NCBI GenBank assembly: GCA_902521995.1
Contig: CABYTO010000004.1
Location: 29,862 to 93,861 of the forward strand
Length of the DNA: 64,000 nucleotides
Direction of reading: 5' to 3'
From: an uncultured Prochlorococcus sp.
GTDB taxonomy: Bacteria > Cyanobacteriota > Cyanobacteriia > PCC-6307 > Cyanobiaceae
Below the pieces are notes generated by a model. It was not told where the DNA came from, made no database searches, and saw only the letters and a program-made list of their open reading frames with translations. The position numbers and the translations under genes are program-made. Shown piece by piece: positions 1 through 12,265 of this stretch. Each line of letters begins with the position of its first letter. The first letter of the stretch is position 1.

Positions 1-99
1 GCAAGTAGTGCAGAGTCCTCACTAAACAAAATAACTTGGACTTTTTTAGTAATATTTTTATCTCTCGCAATTATTCTTAGCGCTGGTTGGATTTCATAA
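1..99 (+). CDS. secG: SecG, C-terminal end only (partial)
   Basis: The first 99 bases read in frame 1 as the end of a small membrane protein, closing with a hydrophobic segment (TFLVIFLSLAIILSAGW) and a TAA stop. SecG is the small accessory subunit of the SecYEG protein-export channel and typically ends with such a helix after a short polar linker. The position next to a convergent groEL, which I recall as the usual cyanobacterial arrangement, supports the call. The start lies outside the window, so length and N-terminal helix cannot be checked. Another short membrane protein is possible. Confidence 0.6.
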   Translation, partial: ASSAESSLNKITWTFLVIFLSLAIILSAGWIS

Positions 100-106
100 A
101 AATTAA

Positions 107-136
107 AAAAAGGACCATTTTTGTATGATCCTTTTT
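107..136. terminator. Bidirectional terminator between secG and groEL
   Basis: An 11-bp imperfect inverted repeat (AAAAAGGACCA at 107-117 against TGATCCTTTTT at 126-136, one mismatch) has an 8-base loop. It gives a run of T on both strands, so it can end transcription of secG (plus) and groEL (minus), whose stops lie at 99 and 165. Confidence 0.75.
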
Positions 137-164
137 AAGAAATTTATTAAAAACTATTTTTTAG

Positions 165-1829
<1,665 letters not shown>

Positions 1830-1853
1830 TTAATAATTTTTGAAAAAAAAATT

Positions 1854-2165
1854 TTAGCTTACTACAGCTAAAATATCCTTTTCTGAGAGTAAGACATATT
1901 CATCTCCTCCCAATTTTATGTCTGTGCCAGCATATTTGCTGTACAAGACTTTGTCGCCAATACTCACTTCCGGAGTTTGTCGAGAACCATCATCATTAAG
2001 TTTGCCAGGACCAACCTGTGCAACTTCTCCAACCTGTGGTTTTTCTTTGGCTGAATCAGGCAAAAGTATGCCCCCAGCAGTTTTTTCCTCAGATGCGGAA
2101 ACTTTGATAAATATTCTATCTCCCAGTGGTTTTACTGTAGAGACTGTAAGTGAAACAGCTGCCAT
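1854..2165 (-). CDS. groS: Co-chaperonin GroES (10 kDa)
   Basis: Heptameric lid of the GroEL chamber. The 103-aa product has the GroES fold landmarks: [12 protein letters not shown] near the N-terminus, the mobile-loop region [19 protein letters not shown], and the C-terminal part [32 protein letters not shown]. It leads the groESL operon and is divergent from atpD with a 219-base shared upstream region. I found no clear CIRCE repeat (TTAGCACTC-N9-GAGTGCTAA) there, so HrcA control is not supported by the sequence. Confidence 0.98.
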
Positions 2166-2185
2166 AAATTAATGGAGTATCATGA

Positions 2186-2206
2186 TTGAGACGCTTTGCG
2201 TCATAA
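2186..2206 (-). promoter_or_regulatory. Small hairpin in the groES leader
   Basis: GACGC and GCGTC (2190-2194 and 2198-2202) form a stem with a 3-base loop, and could extend by a few pairs after one mismatch. It would fall in the groES 5' untranslated region, about 20-40 bases before the start codon. A regulatory role is only an inference. Confidence 0.35.
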
Positions 2207-2381
2207 AAATGGAAAGAGAGATTCTCTATCCGTATCATCAACAACATAATCTGCCAAGCGGCAATTAAACCATACTTAAACTGTGCGGGTGGCCGAACCC
2301 ATTTAACGAAACGACCCATGAGGTGGTAGTATTTTCGGATTATGAGCTGTTTTAAATCAGCTAATCATCACCAATCAATAA

Positions 2382-3845
<1,464 letters not shown>

Positions 3846-3885
3846 ATATCTGAATATATATCAAACCTTCAATAATTTTAAATTA

Positions 3886-4290
3886 ATGGCAATTTCTCTA
3901 AAAGTTTTAGCTCCTAATAAAAATGTTTATCAAGGTGAAGCTGAAGAAGTTATCCTTCCTAGTACTACTGGTCAACTTGGTATATTACCTGGACATATCT
4001 CTTTAGTTACTGCTATAGATATTGGCGTTTTAAGGCTAAGAATAAATTCCCAATGGAAATCTATAGCCCTAATGGGGGGCTTCGCTGAAATTGAATCAGA
4101 TGAAGTCATAGTTTTAGTAAATAATGCTGAAATTGGTTCTGAAATTAACGTTCAAAATGCTGAACAAGATCTCAAGGAAGCAAAATTAGCAATTAGCAAA
4201 TTTTCTGAAAATGAAAAGAATCCAGAAAAAATTAAGGCCTTGAAAGAGGTTTCTAAGGCTGAGGCTAGAATTCAAGCTGCAAAGAACTAA
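3886..4290 (+). CDS. atpC: ATP synthase F1 subunit epsilon
   Basis: Central-stalk subunit that couples rotation and inhibits ATP hydrolysis. The 134-aa product has the N-terminal beta-sandwich ([63 protein letters not shown]) and a C-terminal two-helix part with a charged, Lys/Glu-rich sequence. It follows atpD as the second gene of this two-gene operon. It is atpE in plastid naming. Its stop lies only three bases from the stop of the convergent PSRP-3 gene, leaving no room for a separate terminator. Confidence 0.97.
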   Translation: MAISLKVLAPNKNVYQGEAEEVILPSTTGQLGILPGHISLVTAIDIGVLRLRINSQWKSIALMGGFAEIESDEVIVLVNNAEIGSEINVQNAEQDLKEAKLAISKFSENEKNPEKIKALKEVSKAEARIQAAKN

Positions 4291-4293
4291 TAT

Positions 4294-4770
4294 TTAAGCG
4301 GTTCCACAAAAAGTTACTTCGGGAAACTTTAATTTTGCTTCTTCTAATTTTTTTGTTTTGCCTTCTTCTTGCCAATAATTTATTACTTCAGTAGCTTTAT
4401 TCAATATCTCTACTCTTTCGTTATCTGTAATCCAGCCTTTATTCTCTAACTCACTTTTTAATTTTTCCCAAGCATCATCTCTTGGCCAAAAATAATAAGC
4501 AGTTAAAGGACTTGAACCTCCACCAACTATCTGATCCACTGCTAAAGCCACATTATCAGGTAACCACAATACTTTAATTATGAACCTTCCTTCATCAGGC
4601 TTAGGGGTATAACCAGTAGGCACTCCATCTTCATCAATTGTGGCAGCAGCTAATACAGCTGTGGCACCCAACATTCCTGAATTAGGAGAAGAATTTTTAG
4701 ACTTTAGTGAATCACTGTTTTTTTCCTTTTTTTCTGTTGAATTTTGATTTAACTTATCTGATGAGGTCAT
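4294..4770 (-). CDS. 30S ribosomal protein PSRP-3 (Ycf65)
   Basis: A 158-aa protein whose C-terminal two thirds match the PSRP-3/Ycf65 family, a plastid- and cyanobacteria-specific small-subunit ribosomal protein. The recognisable core is [20 protein letters not shown], then [19 protein letters not shown] and a C-terminal PEVTFCGTA. The first 50 residues are a low-complexity Ser/Lys/Asn stretch and are probably disordered. It is convergent with atpC. The family is recognised with good confidence; its exact role on the ribosome is less settled. Confidence 0.9.
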   Translation of the reverse strand: MTSSDKLNQNSTEKKEKNSDSLKSKNSSPNSGMLGATAVLAAATIDEDGVPTGYTPKPDEGRFIIKVLWLPDNVALAVDQIVGGGSSPLTAYYFWPRDDAWEKLKSELENKGWITDNERVEILNKATEVINYWQEEGKTKKLEEAKLKFPEVTFCGTA

Positions 4771-4876
4771 TCATTTATTTGTGTTTAATAAATAATTTAT
4801 CAGTTTATGGTCACATTTTGATTGATTTATTCAAAATTTCTTGATTTTAATCATTGATACCTTCTAAACAGAATTT

Positions 4877-5035
4877 TTATCTATCATGAGATACTTCATA
4901 AAAGTCATAAATAGTAGCTTCTAATGAATCCCAAAGATCTTTGGGGATATCGTTTTCTTCTGCGAACATGCCAAGCTGACTAGCTAAGCCTCTTGCTTGA
5001 GAGAGTTTCGAATCATATGAATCGGACTTATTCAT
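4877..5035 (-). CDS. Conserved-looking 52-aa acidic small protein, function unknown
   Basis: An open frame of 52 codons from ATG at 5033-5035 to TAA at 4877-4879 fills most of the gap between pepP and PSRP-3. It starts MNKSDSYDSKLSQARGLASQ and continues with an acidic, aromatic-rich part (EENDIPKDLWDSLEATIYDFYE). The composition looks like a soluble helical peptide rather than random AT-rich translation. I do not recognise a family. It lies between two genes of the same strand and could be read from the pepP transcript. Confidence 0.7.
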   Translation of the reverse strand: MNKSDSYDSKLSQARGLASQLGMFAEENDIPKDLWDSLEATIYDFYEVSHDR

Positions 5036-5089
5036 TTTTGAGCTTTAAACTTAATAAAAAATAAATCTATTAATAAGATAAGTCAAATT

Positions 5090-6415
5090 TTAAAATTCTA
5101 AATCAGAAATTTCTTTTTTTGCGGCAATGCTTAAAACTTCAGGGTTTGCATCTTTGACCAAAACATCATCTTCAATTCTTATCCCTATACCTTTCCATTT
5201 ATCTTCTATGAGAGGTTGTCCCTTAGGGACTGGAATCCTATCACTTATATAAATCCCAGGTTCTACCGTAAGGATCATTCCATTCTGTAATGGCACTTCA
5301 TAGTCTCCCATTCTGTATGCTCCAACATCATGAACATCTAAGCCGAGCCAATGTCCAGTTCTATGCATGTAAAGATGTTTATAAGATTGATTCTCAATTA
5401 TCTCCTCAGTACTGCCCGACAATAACCCAATTTCTTTTAATCCTTCTATCAGCATTATTAAGGCAACATTATGAACAGCACTAGAATTTGATCCCCTTAC
5501 AGCACTTTTAATTGCATTTTTCTGAGCACTCAATACAATTTCATAGATAATTTTTTGCTCATTAGAAAATTTGCCACCTATTGGAATAGTTCTTGTTATG
5601 TCTCCGTTGTAATAATCAGTTAGTGAGCAGCCAGCATCCACTAACAATAAATCGTCCTTCTTCAAGGGTGAATTATTTAAAGTGTAATGCAAAATACATG
5701 CATTATCTCCTGAGGCAACGATAGAGTTATAAGCTGGCCCTCTCGCCCCTTTTTCCAAAAAGAATCCCTCTAAAAGCCCCTGAATTTGTCTTTCATTATT
5801 CTTTGATGAGATAGATTTTCTAACTAATTCATGAGCTTCGGCTGAAATATGTATAGCCTCTCTCATTCTTTTAATTTCAAATTCACTTTTTATTAATCTC
5901 ATCTCATTTAAATAAATTTCTGGAGATTTTATAGAATTTGCTCCAACCCCTAATCTTGAACGATTATCAAGTTGTTGTGAAAATATCTCAAGTACTAGTT
6001 TCTCAATTAATGGATGCTTACCAATTGAAAAAACAAGCTCATCAGAACCATTTATGTAAGCTGGGAGTAAATCTTTTAATTCGTTTATTGAGTGAGCCTT
6101 ATCAGCATTAAATTCTTTTTCAGCGCCTTCTAAACCCCATCTAAAGCCGTGCCAGACTTCGCTAATAACATCTTTAGGAGCAACAAACATAATGAATCTC
6201 TCACCTTTAGGCTTATGCGATAAGAAGAGAGCGATTGCATCTGGCTCATCAAAACCGGTTAAATACCAGAAATTACTATCTTGTCTAAAAGGATATTCAC
6301 AATCAGCATGATGCTTTACAAGATTAGCCCCCGGGATGATAGCAGCTTTTCCACCTAATTTATTTAGGAAAATTTCTCTTCTTTCTTCAAAAACTTTATT
6401 GTCGGGTTTAAACAT
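5090..6415 (-). CDS. pepP: Xaa-Pro aminopeptidase (aminopeptidase P, M24B)
   Basis: Removes N-terminal residues that precede proline; a cytoplasmic di-metal peptidase. The 441-aa length is that of E. coli PepP. The N-terminal creatinase-like domain (about 1-170) includes CEYPFRQDSNFWYLTGFDEPDA. The catalytic pita-bread domain carries the metal ligands in LLVDAGC...YYNGDITRTIPIGG, the HRTGHWLGLDVHDVG histidine motif near residue 350, MILTVEPGIYI, and GIRIEDDVLV at the end. All expected metal-binding positions appear present. It is transcribed away from the CNNM gene at 6490. Confidence 0.95.
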   Translation of the reverse strand: MFKPDNKVFEERREIFLNKLGGKAAIIPGANLVKHHADCEYPFRQDSNFWYLTGFDEPDAIALFLSHKPKGERFIMFVAPKDVISEVWHGFRWGLEGAEKEFNADKAHSINELKDLLPAYINGSDELVFSIGKHPLIEKLVLEIFSQQLDNRSRLGVGANSIKSPEIYLNEMRLIKSEFEIKRMREAIHISAEAHELVRKSISSKNNERQIQGLLEGFFLEKGARGPAYNSIVASGDNACILHYTLNNSPLKKDDLLLVDAGCSLTDYYNGDITRTIPIGGKFSNEQKIIYEIVLSAQKNAIKSAVRGSNSSAVHNVALIMLIEGLKEIGLLSGSTEEIIENQSYKHLYMHRTGHWLGLDVHDVGAYRMGDYEVPLQNGMILTVEPGIYISDRIPVPKGQPLIEDKWKGIGIRIEDDVLVKDANPEVLSIAAKKEISDLEF

Positions 6416-6489
6416 AAATTGTGTATTGGCGTGTTTTTAAAAAAAATGGAAGAATGAATTAAAACAGATTCTATATTTAATCTATTTTA

Positions 6490-7473
6490 ATGGAACCAAG
6501 TGTTTACGGCTTAATTTTACTCATCATTATCATTTTAATTGGATCAGCATGTTGTTCGGGAGTAGAGGCTGCTTTTTTAGCTGTGAATTCAATAAGAATT
6601 TTAGAAATAGCCTCTAGACAAAAGCCAAAAAGTTCTGCAAATCAACTTCTAAAGCTGCGAAAACATCTTGGTAGGACACTAACTGTAATTACTATTACTA
6701 ATAATGGATTTAATATAATTGGCAGTCTTATTTTAGGTGTATACGGAGCATTGGTAATTAATAGTAGTTTTGGCTTAACCATTTTTTCGATAGCTTTTTA
6801 CATACTAGTTGTTTTAGTAGGAGAAGTACTACCCAAAGCTCTTGGTACAAGATTTTCGGCTCAAATAGCATTGTTATCCGTTCCTATCTTGAGAATATTA
6901 AATAATTTAATGAGGCCATTCTTAATATTAATAGAACAAATATTTCCTGTTATTACAGCAGAAAATGAAATTTCAACAGATGAAGAAGAAATTAGACAAA
7001 TGGCAAAAATTGGAAGTCAAAAAGGTTTAATAGAAGCAGATGAGGCGGCAATGATATTTAAGGTTTTTCAATTAAATGATTTAAAAGCTAAAGACTTAAT
7101 GACCCCTAGAGTATCGGCACCTTGTCTTGATGGGTCTTCAAATCTTGATGAAATTTCAAAAGTTATAATGTCTAACAGCTCTCCATGGTGGGTTATTTTA
7201 GGAGATAAAGTTGACAAAATACAAGGGGTAGTAAAACGTGAAAAAATGTTGGCAGAATTAATTAATGGGGAAAATAAAAAATTATTATCAGAAATTTGCG
7301 AACCTGTGGACTACATTCCGGAAATGATTAAAGCAGATCAATTATTAACTAAATTTGACAAGAATCATAAAGGAGTAAAAGTAGTAGTAGATGAATTCGG
7401 GGGATTCGTGGGAATTATTGGTGCAGAAGCTGTGTTATCTGTGTTAGCTGGTTGGTGGAAAAATAAATTATGA
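6490..7473 (+). CDS. CNNM/CorC-type membrane protein with CBS domains
   Basis: A 327-aa protein of the DUF21 (CNNM) family, linked in other bacteria to magnesium or cobalt homeostasis. The N-terminus has several membrane segments (YGLILLIIIILIGSACCSGVEAAFLA, TLTVITITNNGFNIIGSLILG, and a further hydrophobic stretch ending in VLVGEVLPKALGTRFS). A linker, EEEIRQMAKIGSQKGLIEADEA, leads to a CBS pair from about residue 195 (LKAKDLMTPRVSAPCLD... and VVDEFGGFVGIIGAEAVL). It has no C-terminal CorC transporter-associated domain. It overlaps the next gene by 4 bases (ATGA) and so heads an operon with the GTPase and nadD-nadE. The substrate is not known from sequence. Confidence 0.85.
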   Translation: MEPSVYGLILLIIIILIGSACCSGVEAAFLAVNSIRILEIASRQKPKSSANQLLKLRKHLGRTLTVITITNNGFNIIGSLILGVYGALVINSSFGLTIFSIAFYILVVLVGEVLPKALGTRFSAQIALLSVPILRILNNLMRPFLILIEQIFPVITAENEISTDEEEIRQMAKIGSQKGLIEADEAAMIFKVFQLNDLKAKDLMTPRVSAPCLDGSSNLDEISKVIMSNSSPWWVILGDKVDKIQGVVKREKMLAELINGENKKLLSEICEPVDYIPEMIKADQLLTKFDKNHKGVKVVVDEFGGFVGIIGAEAVLSVLAGWWKNKL

Positions 7474-8711
7474 AAAAATTGCAAACTAATAAAAATTATT
7501 TACTTTTAAAAAATTGGTGGGAGACGATAGACCTTACCAACTATGAAAAAAGTTTTCTTAATAGTGAAATAATTGCTTTTAATCAACAACTTTTAAGACT
7601 CAAAGAAAAAAAAATTAGAATTGGCACATATGGCAAATCAGGCGTAGGAAAATCTTCTATATTAAATTCATTATTAAAAAAAGACATATTCAAAACAGAT
7701 GTTATTAATGGGACCACAAGAGAAATACAATCGGAAACTTGGACTCTTAAACATCAAACACTCAATAGCTTAGAGTTGCTAGATTCTCCAGGATTTGATT
7801 TCTGCAATATTAAATTCCCAGATAAAGTGTACTCTTGTATAAATCATTCAGACCTTATTTTATTTATAGTTTCGGGAGATTTAAATAGAAATGAGTTAAG
7901 CGAAATCAGTTCATTTATAAAAGATGGGAAAAAAATTATTGTAATTTTAAACAAAATCAATCAATTTAATAACGATGAATTAAAAGAAATAATTGAAAAT
8001 ATAAAGTTTAAACTTCCAAAAGATTTAAATATTCCAATAATTATTAATCGTGAAAACAATCTTAAAAATTACATAACAAAAATAATAAATCAATATGGTG
8101 ACATATTATTAACACTAAATTCTATTCAATCAGCTGACAAATTATTTTTGCGAATTAAAGAGCAAAGATTAAAAAGAAGGAAGAAATTAGCTCAATCAAC
8201 TATTGGTAAATTTTCGACTATAAAGGCATCAGCGGTAGCTCTTAATCCTTTTATTTTATTTGATGTTGCTGGTAGTTTCGCACTAGATACTGCATTAATT
8301 AGCGAATTAAGTAAGATTTATGGCTTAAAATTGAAAGGGGAATCTACAAGAAAAATATTTAAAAATATATCCATAAATAATTTATTTTTGGGAGTTACTC
8401 AAGTTAGCATCAACACATCTTTAAACCTTGTTAAGAAAGTAATACTATTAACAGCACCTTTTACTAACGGTCTTTCATTATTACCCTATGGACCCATTGC
8501 AATAATTCAAGCAGCAATGGCTGTATATTCTACTAGAACCTTAGGGAAGTTGGCAGCAAAAGAGATATTTATAAGAAGCAAAGCTTCTTTTTTAGAACCC
8601 GCAATTATGATCCAAAATATGACTGTTAATGACCCTGAGATTTATAACCACATAAATATTTATTTTTCTAATAGAAATTTAAATAATAATTTTATTAGTA
8701 TTCTGCCATAA
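7470..8711 (+). CDS. GTPase with C-terminal hydrophobic (DUF697-like) region
   Basis: A 413-aa protein with an Era/TrmE-like G domain: P-loop GKSGVGKSS at residues 55-63, a conserved TT switch residue pair (NGTTRE), DSPG at 105-108, and an NKIN motif at 161-164 where most members have NKxD. The second half holds hydrophobic, Ala/Gly-rich helices (about 230-375) like the DUF697 domain, suggesting membrane association. It overlaps the CNNM gene by 4 bases and is followed closely by nadD. A link to membrane or metal homeostasis is only inferred from position. The G4 change may alter base specificity or may be tolerated. Confidence 0.8.
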   Translation: MKKLQTNKNYLLLKNWWETIDLTNYEKSFLNSEIIAFNQQLLRLKEKKIRIGTYGKSGVGKSSILNSLLKKDIFKTDVINGTTREIQSETWTLKHQTLNSLELLDSPGFDFCNIKFPDKVYSCINHSDLILFIVSGDLNRNELSEISSFIKDGKKIIVILNKINQFNNDELKEIIENIKFKLPKDLNIPIIINRENNLKNYITKIINQYGDILLTLNSIQSADKLFLRIKEQRLKRRKKLAQSTIGKFSTIKASAVALNPFILFDVAGSFALDTALISELSKIYGLKLKGESTRKIFKNISINNLFLGVTQVSINTSLNLVKKVILLTAPFTNGLSLLPYGPIAIIQAAMAVYSTRTLGKLAAKEIFIRSKASFLEPAIMIQNMTVNDPEIYNHINIYFSNRNLNNNFISILP

Positions 8712-8718
8712 AACTCAA

Positions 8719-9297
8719 ATGGAAAATAGCATTGCATTATTTGGTACCAGCGCAGATCCACCTACAATTGGTCATAAAAAAATACTTGAAGAATTATCCA
8801 AAATTTATCCTTTTACGGTTAGTTATGTAAGCAATAACCCAAACAAAAATCACAAAGAGGATATTTCTATTCGTAGCCATTTATTAAAAACTCTTATTGA
8901 AGATTTAGATAATCCAAAAATTTTATTTAATCAAAGTATTAGTAGCCAATGGGCAGTAGAATCAATTAAAAAATGTAAAAGAATTTATGAATTTAATAAT
9001 TTAGATTTTGTTATTGGGAGTGATTTAATTAAAGATATTTTGCATTGGAAAAATTTTGATAAAATTATTAAGGAGGTAAGTTTTTTTATAATTTTAAGAG
9101 ACGGATATCCTGTTGAATCAGATACTCTTAAAATGTTTGAAAATTATAATTTGAAATTTAAGATTTCAACCATAAAAGTCCCCAACATTTCAAGTTCTAA
9201 GTTAAGGTCAAATTTTAATTATTCTAATTTACCAACTTCATTAATAAGTATTGTTAAAAAGAATAATTTATATGAATCCACTAAATTAGTTGAATGA
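8719..9297 (+). CDS. nadD: Nicotinate-nucleotide adenylyltransferase NadD
   Basis: Adenylylates nicotinic acid mononucleotide to deamido-NAD. The 192-aa product has the nucleotidyltransferase N-terminal motif as ALFGTSADPPTIGHKKIL (the usual GxFxPxHxGH with PPTIGH) and the C-terminal VPNISSSKLR equivalent of the ISSTxxR motif. VIGSDLIKDILHWK matches the family core. Its last four bases overlap the start of nadE, which performs the next and final step of NAD synthesis, so the assignment is well supported by context. Confidence 0.93.
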   Translation: MENSIALFGTSADPPTIGHKKILEELSKIYPFTVSYVSNNPNKNHKEDISIRSHLLKTLIEDLDNPKILFNQSISSQWAVESIKKCKRIYEFNNLDFVIGSDLIKDILHWKNFDKIIKEVSFFIILRDGYPVESDTLKMFENYNLKFKISTIKVPNISSSKLRSNFNYSNLPTSLISIVKKNNLYESTKLVE

Positions 9298-10991
9298 AGT
9301 TTTTACTTGCTCAAATCAATCCAGTAGTTGGAGACTTAGAGGGCAATGCAAAAAAAATACTTTATGTTGCATCGAAAGCTGGCTCAGATTCTGCTGATTT
9401 AGTTCTTACTCCAGAATTATCATTATGGGGATATCCAGCAAATGACCTACTTCTAAAACAAAATTTAATCAAAAATCAATATCAAATTCTTGATCGATTA
9501 GCTTCAGATATTAATCAAAAATATGGAAACTTGAGTATCACAGTGGGGATAGCTGAGATAATAAATGATTCTTTTTTCCCAAATCTCTATAATTCTATTG
9601 CATTGCTTGAGCGCGGTGAATGGAAAATAATTGCTCGTAAAATTATTCTTCCTACTTATGAAGTATTTGATGAGAAAAGATACTTTAGATCAGGAGAAGA
9701 AGTTTCCGTATTATTAAAAGAAATAAATAATAAAACTTGGCGACTTGGATTTACGATATGTGAGGATTTATGGGTGAACAAAAATATAGAAGGTAGGGGA
9801 ATTCATAAAAAGAATCCTATTTTTGATTTAAAGAAAAAAAAAGTTGATATTTTAGTGAATTTATCAGCTTCCCCTTATACCTTCAAAAAGTTAGAGCTAA
9901 GATACAAAGTTTCCAATTTTGCTGCTAAATATCTTCAAGTACCGCTGATATATGTAAACCAGATTGGAGCAAATGATAATTTAATTTTTGATGGAAATAG
10001 TTTTATTCTTGATAAAAATGGAGCTAAAATTAAGCAATTAAAATCTTTTTCAGAAGACCTCTCAAGTTGGGATATTGAACAAACAAACCCTCAAAAAAAT
10101 AAATTTGAAAAGTCTGAGATGTCATCGATTTTTGATGCATTAGTACTAGGTGTAAAGGATTATGCTCAAAAATGCGGTTTTAAAACAGCTTTAATTGGAC
10201 TAAGTGGTGGCATTGATTCAGCACTAGTTTCAGCAATTGCGACAGCTGCTCTTGGCAGTAATAATATTTATTGCGTCTCAATGCCCTCTAAGTGGAGTTC
10301 ATCCCATTCAAAAAGTGATGCAAAAGATTTAGCGAGAAGACTAAAGATTCATTATGACACTATTCCAATTGAAAACTTGATGAGCTCTTTTGAAGAATCT
10401 TTTGTAAAAACCATATCTGTCGAGATGGCTGAAATAACAAATCAAAATATTCAATCAAGAATCAGAGGCACGCTTCTGATGGCTTTAGCAAATCAAGAAA
10501 AGCATTTATTACTTTCAACAGGAAATAAATCAGAACTAGCTGTAGGATATTGCACACTTTATGGTGATATGAATGGGGGATTATCGGTAATTGGGGATTT
10601 ATATAAAACTAATGTTTTTAAATTATGCAATTGGCTTGATAGTGAAGATTCAATTAATCATAGAAAATCATATATGTTAGATACTAATGTAGATTTAATT
10701 GGAAAAAATATACGTACGAAAGCTCCAAGTGCCGAACTAGGACCTGATCAATTAGATACTGATTCTCTCCCACCTTATTCTATTTTAGATAATATTCTTA
10801 AAGGAATTATTGAAGAGAAAAAAGATTTAGTACAACTAGAAGAAGATGGTTATAAAAAAGATTTAATTTTAAAAATTATCTCACTCATAAAAAAAGCGGA
10901 ATTTAAAAGAAAGCAGGCTCCTCCTATCCTAAAACTAAGCAGTCAATCATTAGGAAATGACTGGAGAGTTCCCATAGCAATATCTTATTAA
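9294..10991 (+). CDS. nadE: Glutamine-dependent NAD+ synthetase NadE
   Basis: Amidates deamido-NAD to NAD using ammonia released from glutamine. The 565-aa two-domain protein has an N-terminal nitrilase-type glutaminase with its Glu (LTPELSLWGYP), Lys (ARKIILPTYEVFDE) and Cys (GFTICEDLW). The C-terminal synthetase domain has the pyrophosphate loop LSGGIDSALV near residue 305, STGNKSELAVGYCTLYGDMNGG, and KAPSAELGPDQLDTDSLPPY. It is translationally coupled to nadD by an ATGA overlap. Its TAA stop shares a TTAA with the stop of the convergent DUF3326 gene. Confidence 0.97.
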   Translation: MKFLLAQINPVVGDLEGNAKKILYVASKAGSDSADLVLTPELSLWGYPANDLLLKQNLIKNQYQILDRLASDINQKYGNLSITVGIAEIINDSFFPNLYNSIALLERGEWKIIARKIILPTYEVFDEKRYFRSGEEVSVLLKEINNKTWRLGFTICEDLWVNKNIEGRGIHKKNPIFDLKKKKVDILVNLSASPYTFKKLELRYKVSNFAAKYLQVPLIYVNQIGANDNLIFDGNSFILDKNGAKIKQLKSFSEDLSSWDIEQTNPQKNKFEKSEMSSIFDALVLGVKDYAQKCGFKTALIGLSGGIDSALVSAIATAALGSNNIYCVSMPSKWSSSHSKSDAKDLARRLKIHYDTIPIENLMSSFEESFVKTISVEMAEITNQNIQSRIRGTLLMALANQEKHLLLSTGNKSELAVGYCTLYGDMNGGLSVIGDLYKTNVFKLCNWLDSEDSINHRKSYMLDTNVDLIGKNIRTKAPSAELGPDQLDTDSLPPYSILDNILKGIIEEKKDLVQLEEDGYKKDLILKIISLIKKAEFKRKQAPPILKLSSQSLGNDWRVPIAISY

Positions 10992-12046
10992 TTACTATAA
11001 GAACTCTCTTGGATTTTTTTTAAAGGCCGTCTAACTGAATCAAGGTTGATACCTTTTTTGATAGCAAGAATTATGCCTGCGGCTTCTAAATAATTATCCA
11101 CTTCAAAAAGATTGGGATAATCATAAAACTCATTTGTCACTTTTAATGTATTTTGATTTTTTACAGAGATAATATTTAAACCTTTTTCAAGCCCTGCTAG
11201 TACTGCTTCTCCACCTAGTGCCCCATTTGGAACAACAATAGATTCAATCTGATCAGGGTGTAGTGAGATTAATTCATTTTTAGCGGGCAATTCAACAATA
11301 TCAGGAGCATTACTTAATCCAATCAGTACGGAGGGTAAAAAGGTGAATCCTATTTCTTCTGCAGATGCACGAGGATCTAAATTTTCATTTAATTCAATTG
11401 GATTTAAAGCAGGTGCGTGAGCACAGGGAACTTTCAAAAACTTGCTAATTAAATGACTTATAACTGCTTCGACTCCAGAAATAGGATCAATCCCTTTCCC
11501 CTCTCTATAGATATTTGTCTCTAAAGAATCTGAATCATCTGGAAATTTTGCCACAATTGCTATTGCCGTAACTCCTTTTTCTATTAAACATTCTCCAGCT
11601 TCAATTAGAGTATCAGGATTTTCAATTATACCACCACTTATTTTTGAAGAATCAGAATCAATAACTATGTTTAATGGTTTTTTTGTAATCACATAAGAAT
11701 GAACATTAATCCCTAATGTAGAAACACATGCATCAGCAACCTGTAAATGTCTTACTAATATTTCTTTTTCAATGGCTGAATCAAAAATTATCCCAATTTT
11801 CTGTTGCTTTACCCTTTTTAGAGCGATTTCTCCTTTGGCAAGTCGGTCTAAACTATAACCCTCAACATAAAAAATATTTTTATCTTTTTCAGAAAGAGTA
11901 CCGCCATTCATAACATTTGGATGAGTAATTAAACATCCACTTGCCGATGCTAATAATTTAGCGGTAGGAAGTGCATCCCCAGCAAAACCTCCAACTTCAC
12001 AACCAATACCTGTTGGAACAATGAATATTGTTGGTGAATTTTCCAT
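10988..12046 (-). CDS. DUF3326 family protein, function unknown
   Basis: A 352-aa soluble protein that I recognise as the DUF3326 family of cyanobacteria and plants. Landmarks are IFIVPTGIGCEVGGFAGDALPTAKLLAS at the N-terminus, THPNVMNGGTL, and CAHAPALNPIELNENLDPRASAEEIGFTFLPSVLIGL in the C-terminal half. The pattern of Gly-rich loops and alternating strands suggests an alpha/beta fold. No membrane segment or signal peptide is visible. It is convergent with nadE with a 4-base overlap and lies downstream of two small minus-strand genes. No function is assigned. Confidence 0.85.
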   Translation of the reverse strand: MENSPTIFIVPTGIGCEVGGFAGDALPTAKLLASASGCLITHPNVMNGGTLSEKDKNIFYVEGYSLDRLAKGEIALKRVKQQKIGIIFDSAIEKEILVRHLQVADACVSTLGINVHSYVITKKPLNIVIDSDSSKISGGIIENPDTLIEAGECLIEKGVTAIAIVAKFPDDSDSLETNIYREGKGIDPISGVEAVISHLISKFLKVPCAHAPALNPIELNENLDPRASAEEIGFTFLPSVLIGLSNAPDIVELPAKNELISLHPDQIESIVVPNGALGGEAVLAGLEKGLNIISVKNQNTLKVTNEFYDYPNLFEVDNYLEAAGIILAIKKGINLDSVRRPLKKIQESSYSN

Positions 12047-12073
12047 TATTCAAAATATTTCAATTTATATTTT

Positions 12074-12265
12074 TTAATTAGCTAAGACAGCTTTAATTTT
12101 AAGTTTTTTTGTTCCAAAAGAGTCAATAGATTTTTGAATATCAACAATTGACCATCGAATCAAATCACCTTTTTTTTCTAAATTTGCAATGATAAATTCC
12201 CGTAAATTTTTTGATTTTATTGAAACTGGCCAATCTAGATAATAATCAATTGAACTTAATTTCAT
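12074..12265 (-). CDS. 63-aa hypothetical protein coupled to the ferredoxin gene
   Basis: A small protein (MKLSSIDYYLDWPVSIKS...) with a mixed charged/hydrophobic sequence and no membrane helix or metal motif. Its start codon overlaps the end of the ferredoxin gene by 4 bases, so it is probably translationally coupled and may work with it. I do not recognise the family with certainty. Coding is supported by the overlap and by its non-random composition (DWPVSIKSKNLREFIIANLEKKGDLIRWSI). Confidence 0.75.
   Translation of the reverse strand: MKLSSIDYYLDWPVSIKSKNLREFIIANLEKKGDLIRWSIVDIQKSIDSFGTKKLKIKAVLAN

Noticed and set aside
2116..2319. 67-aa minus-strand frame upstream of groES
   Set aside because: It overlaps the groES start in another frame, has no family look and covers what must be the promoter and leader.
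2345..2362. AGCTG/CAGCT stem in the atpD leader
   Set aside because: Only five base pairs with an 8-base loop; noted but not supported as a regulatory element.
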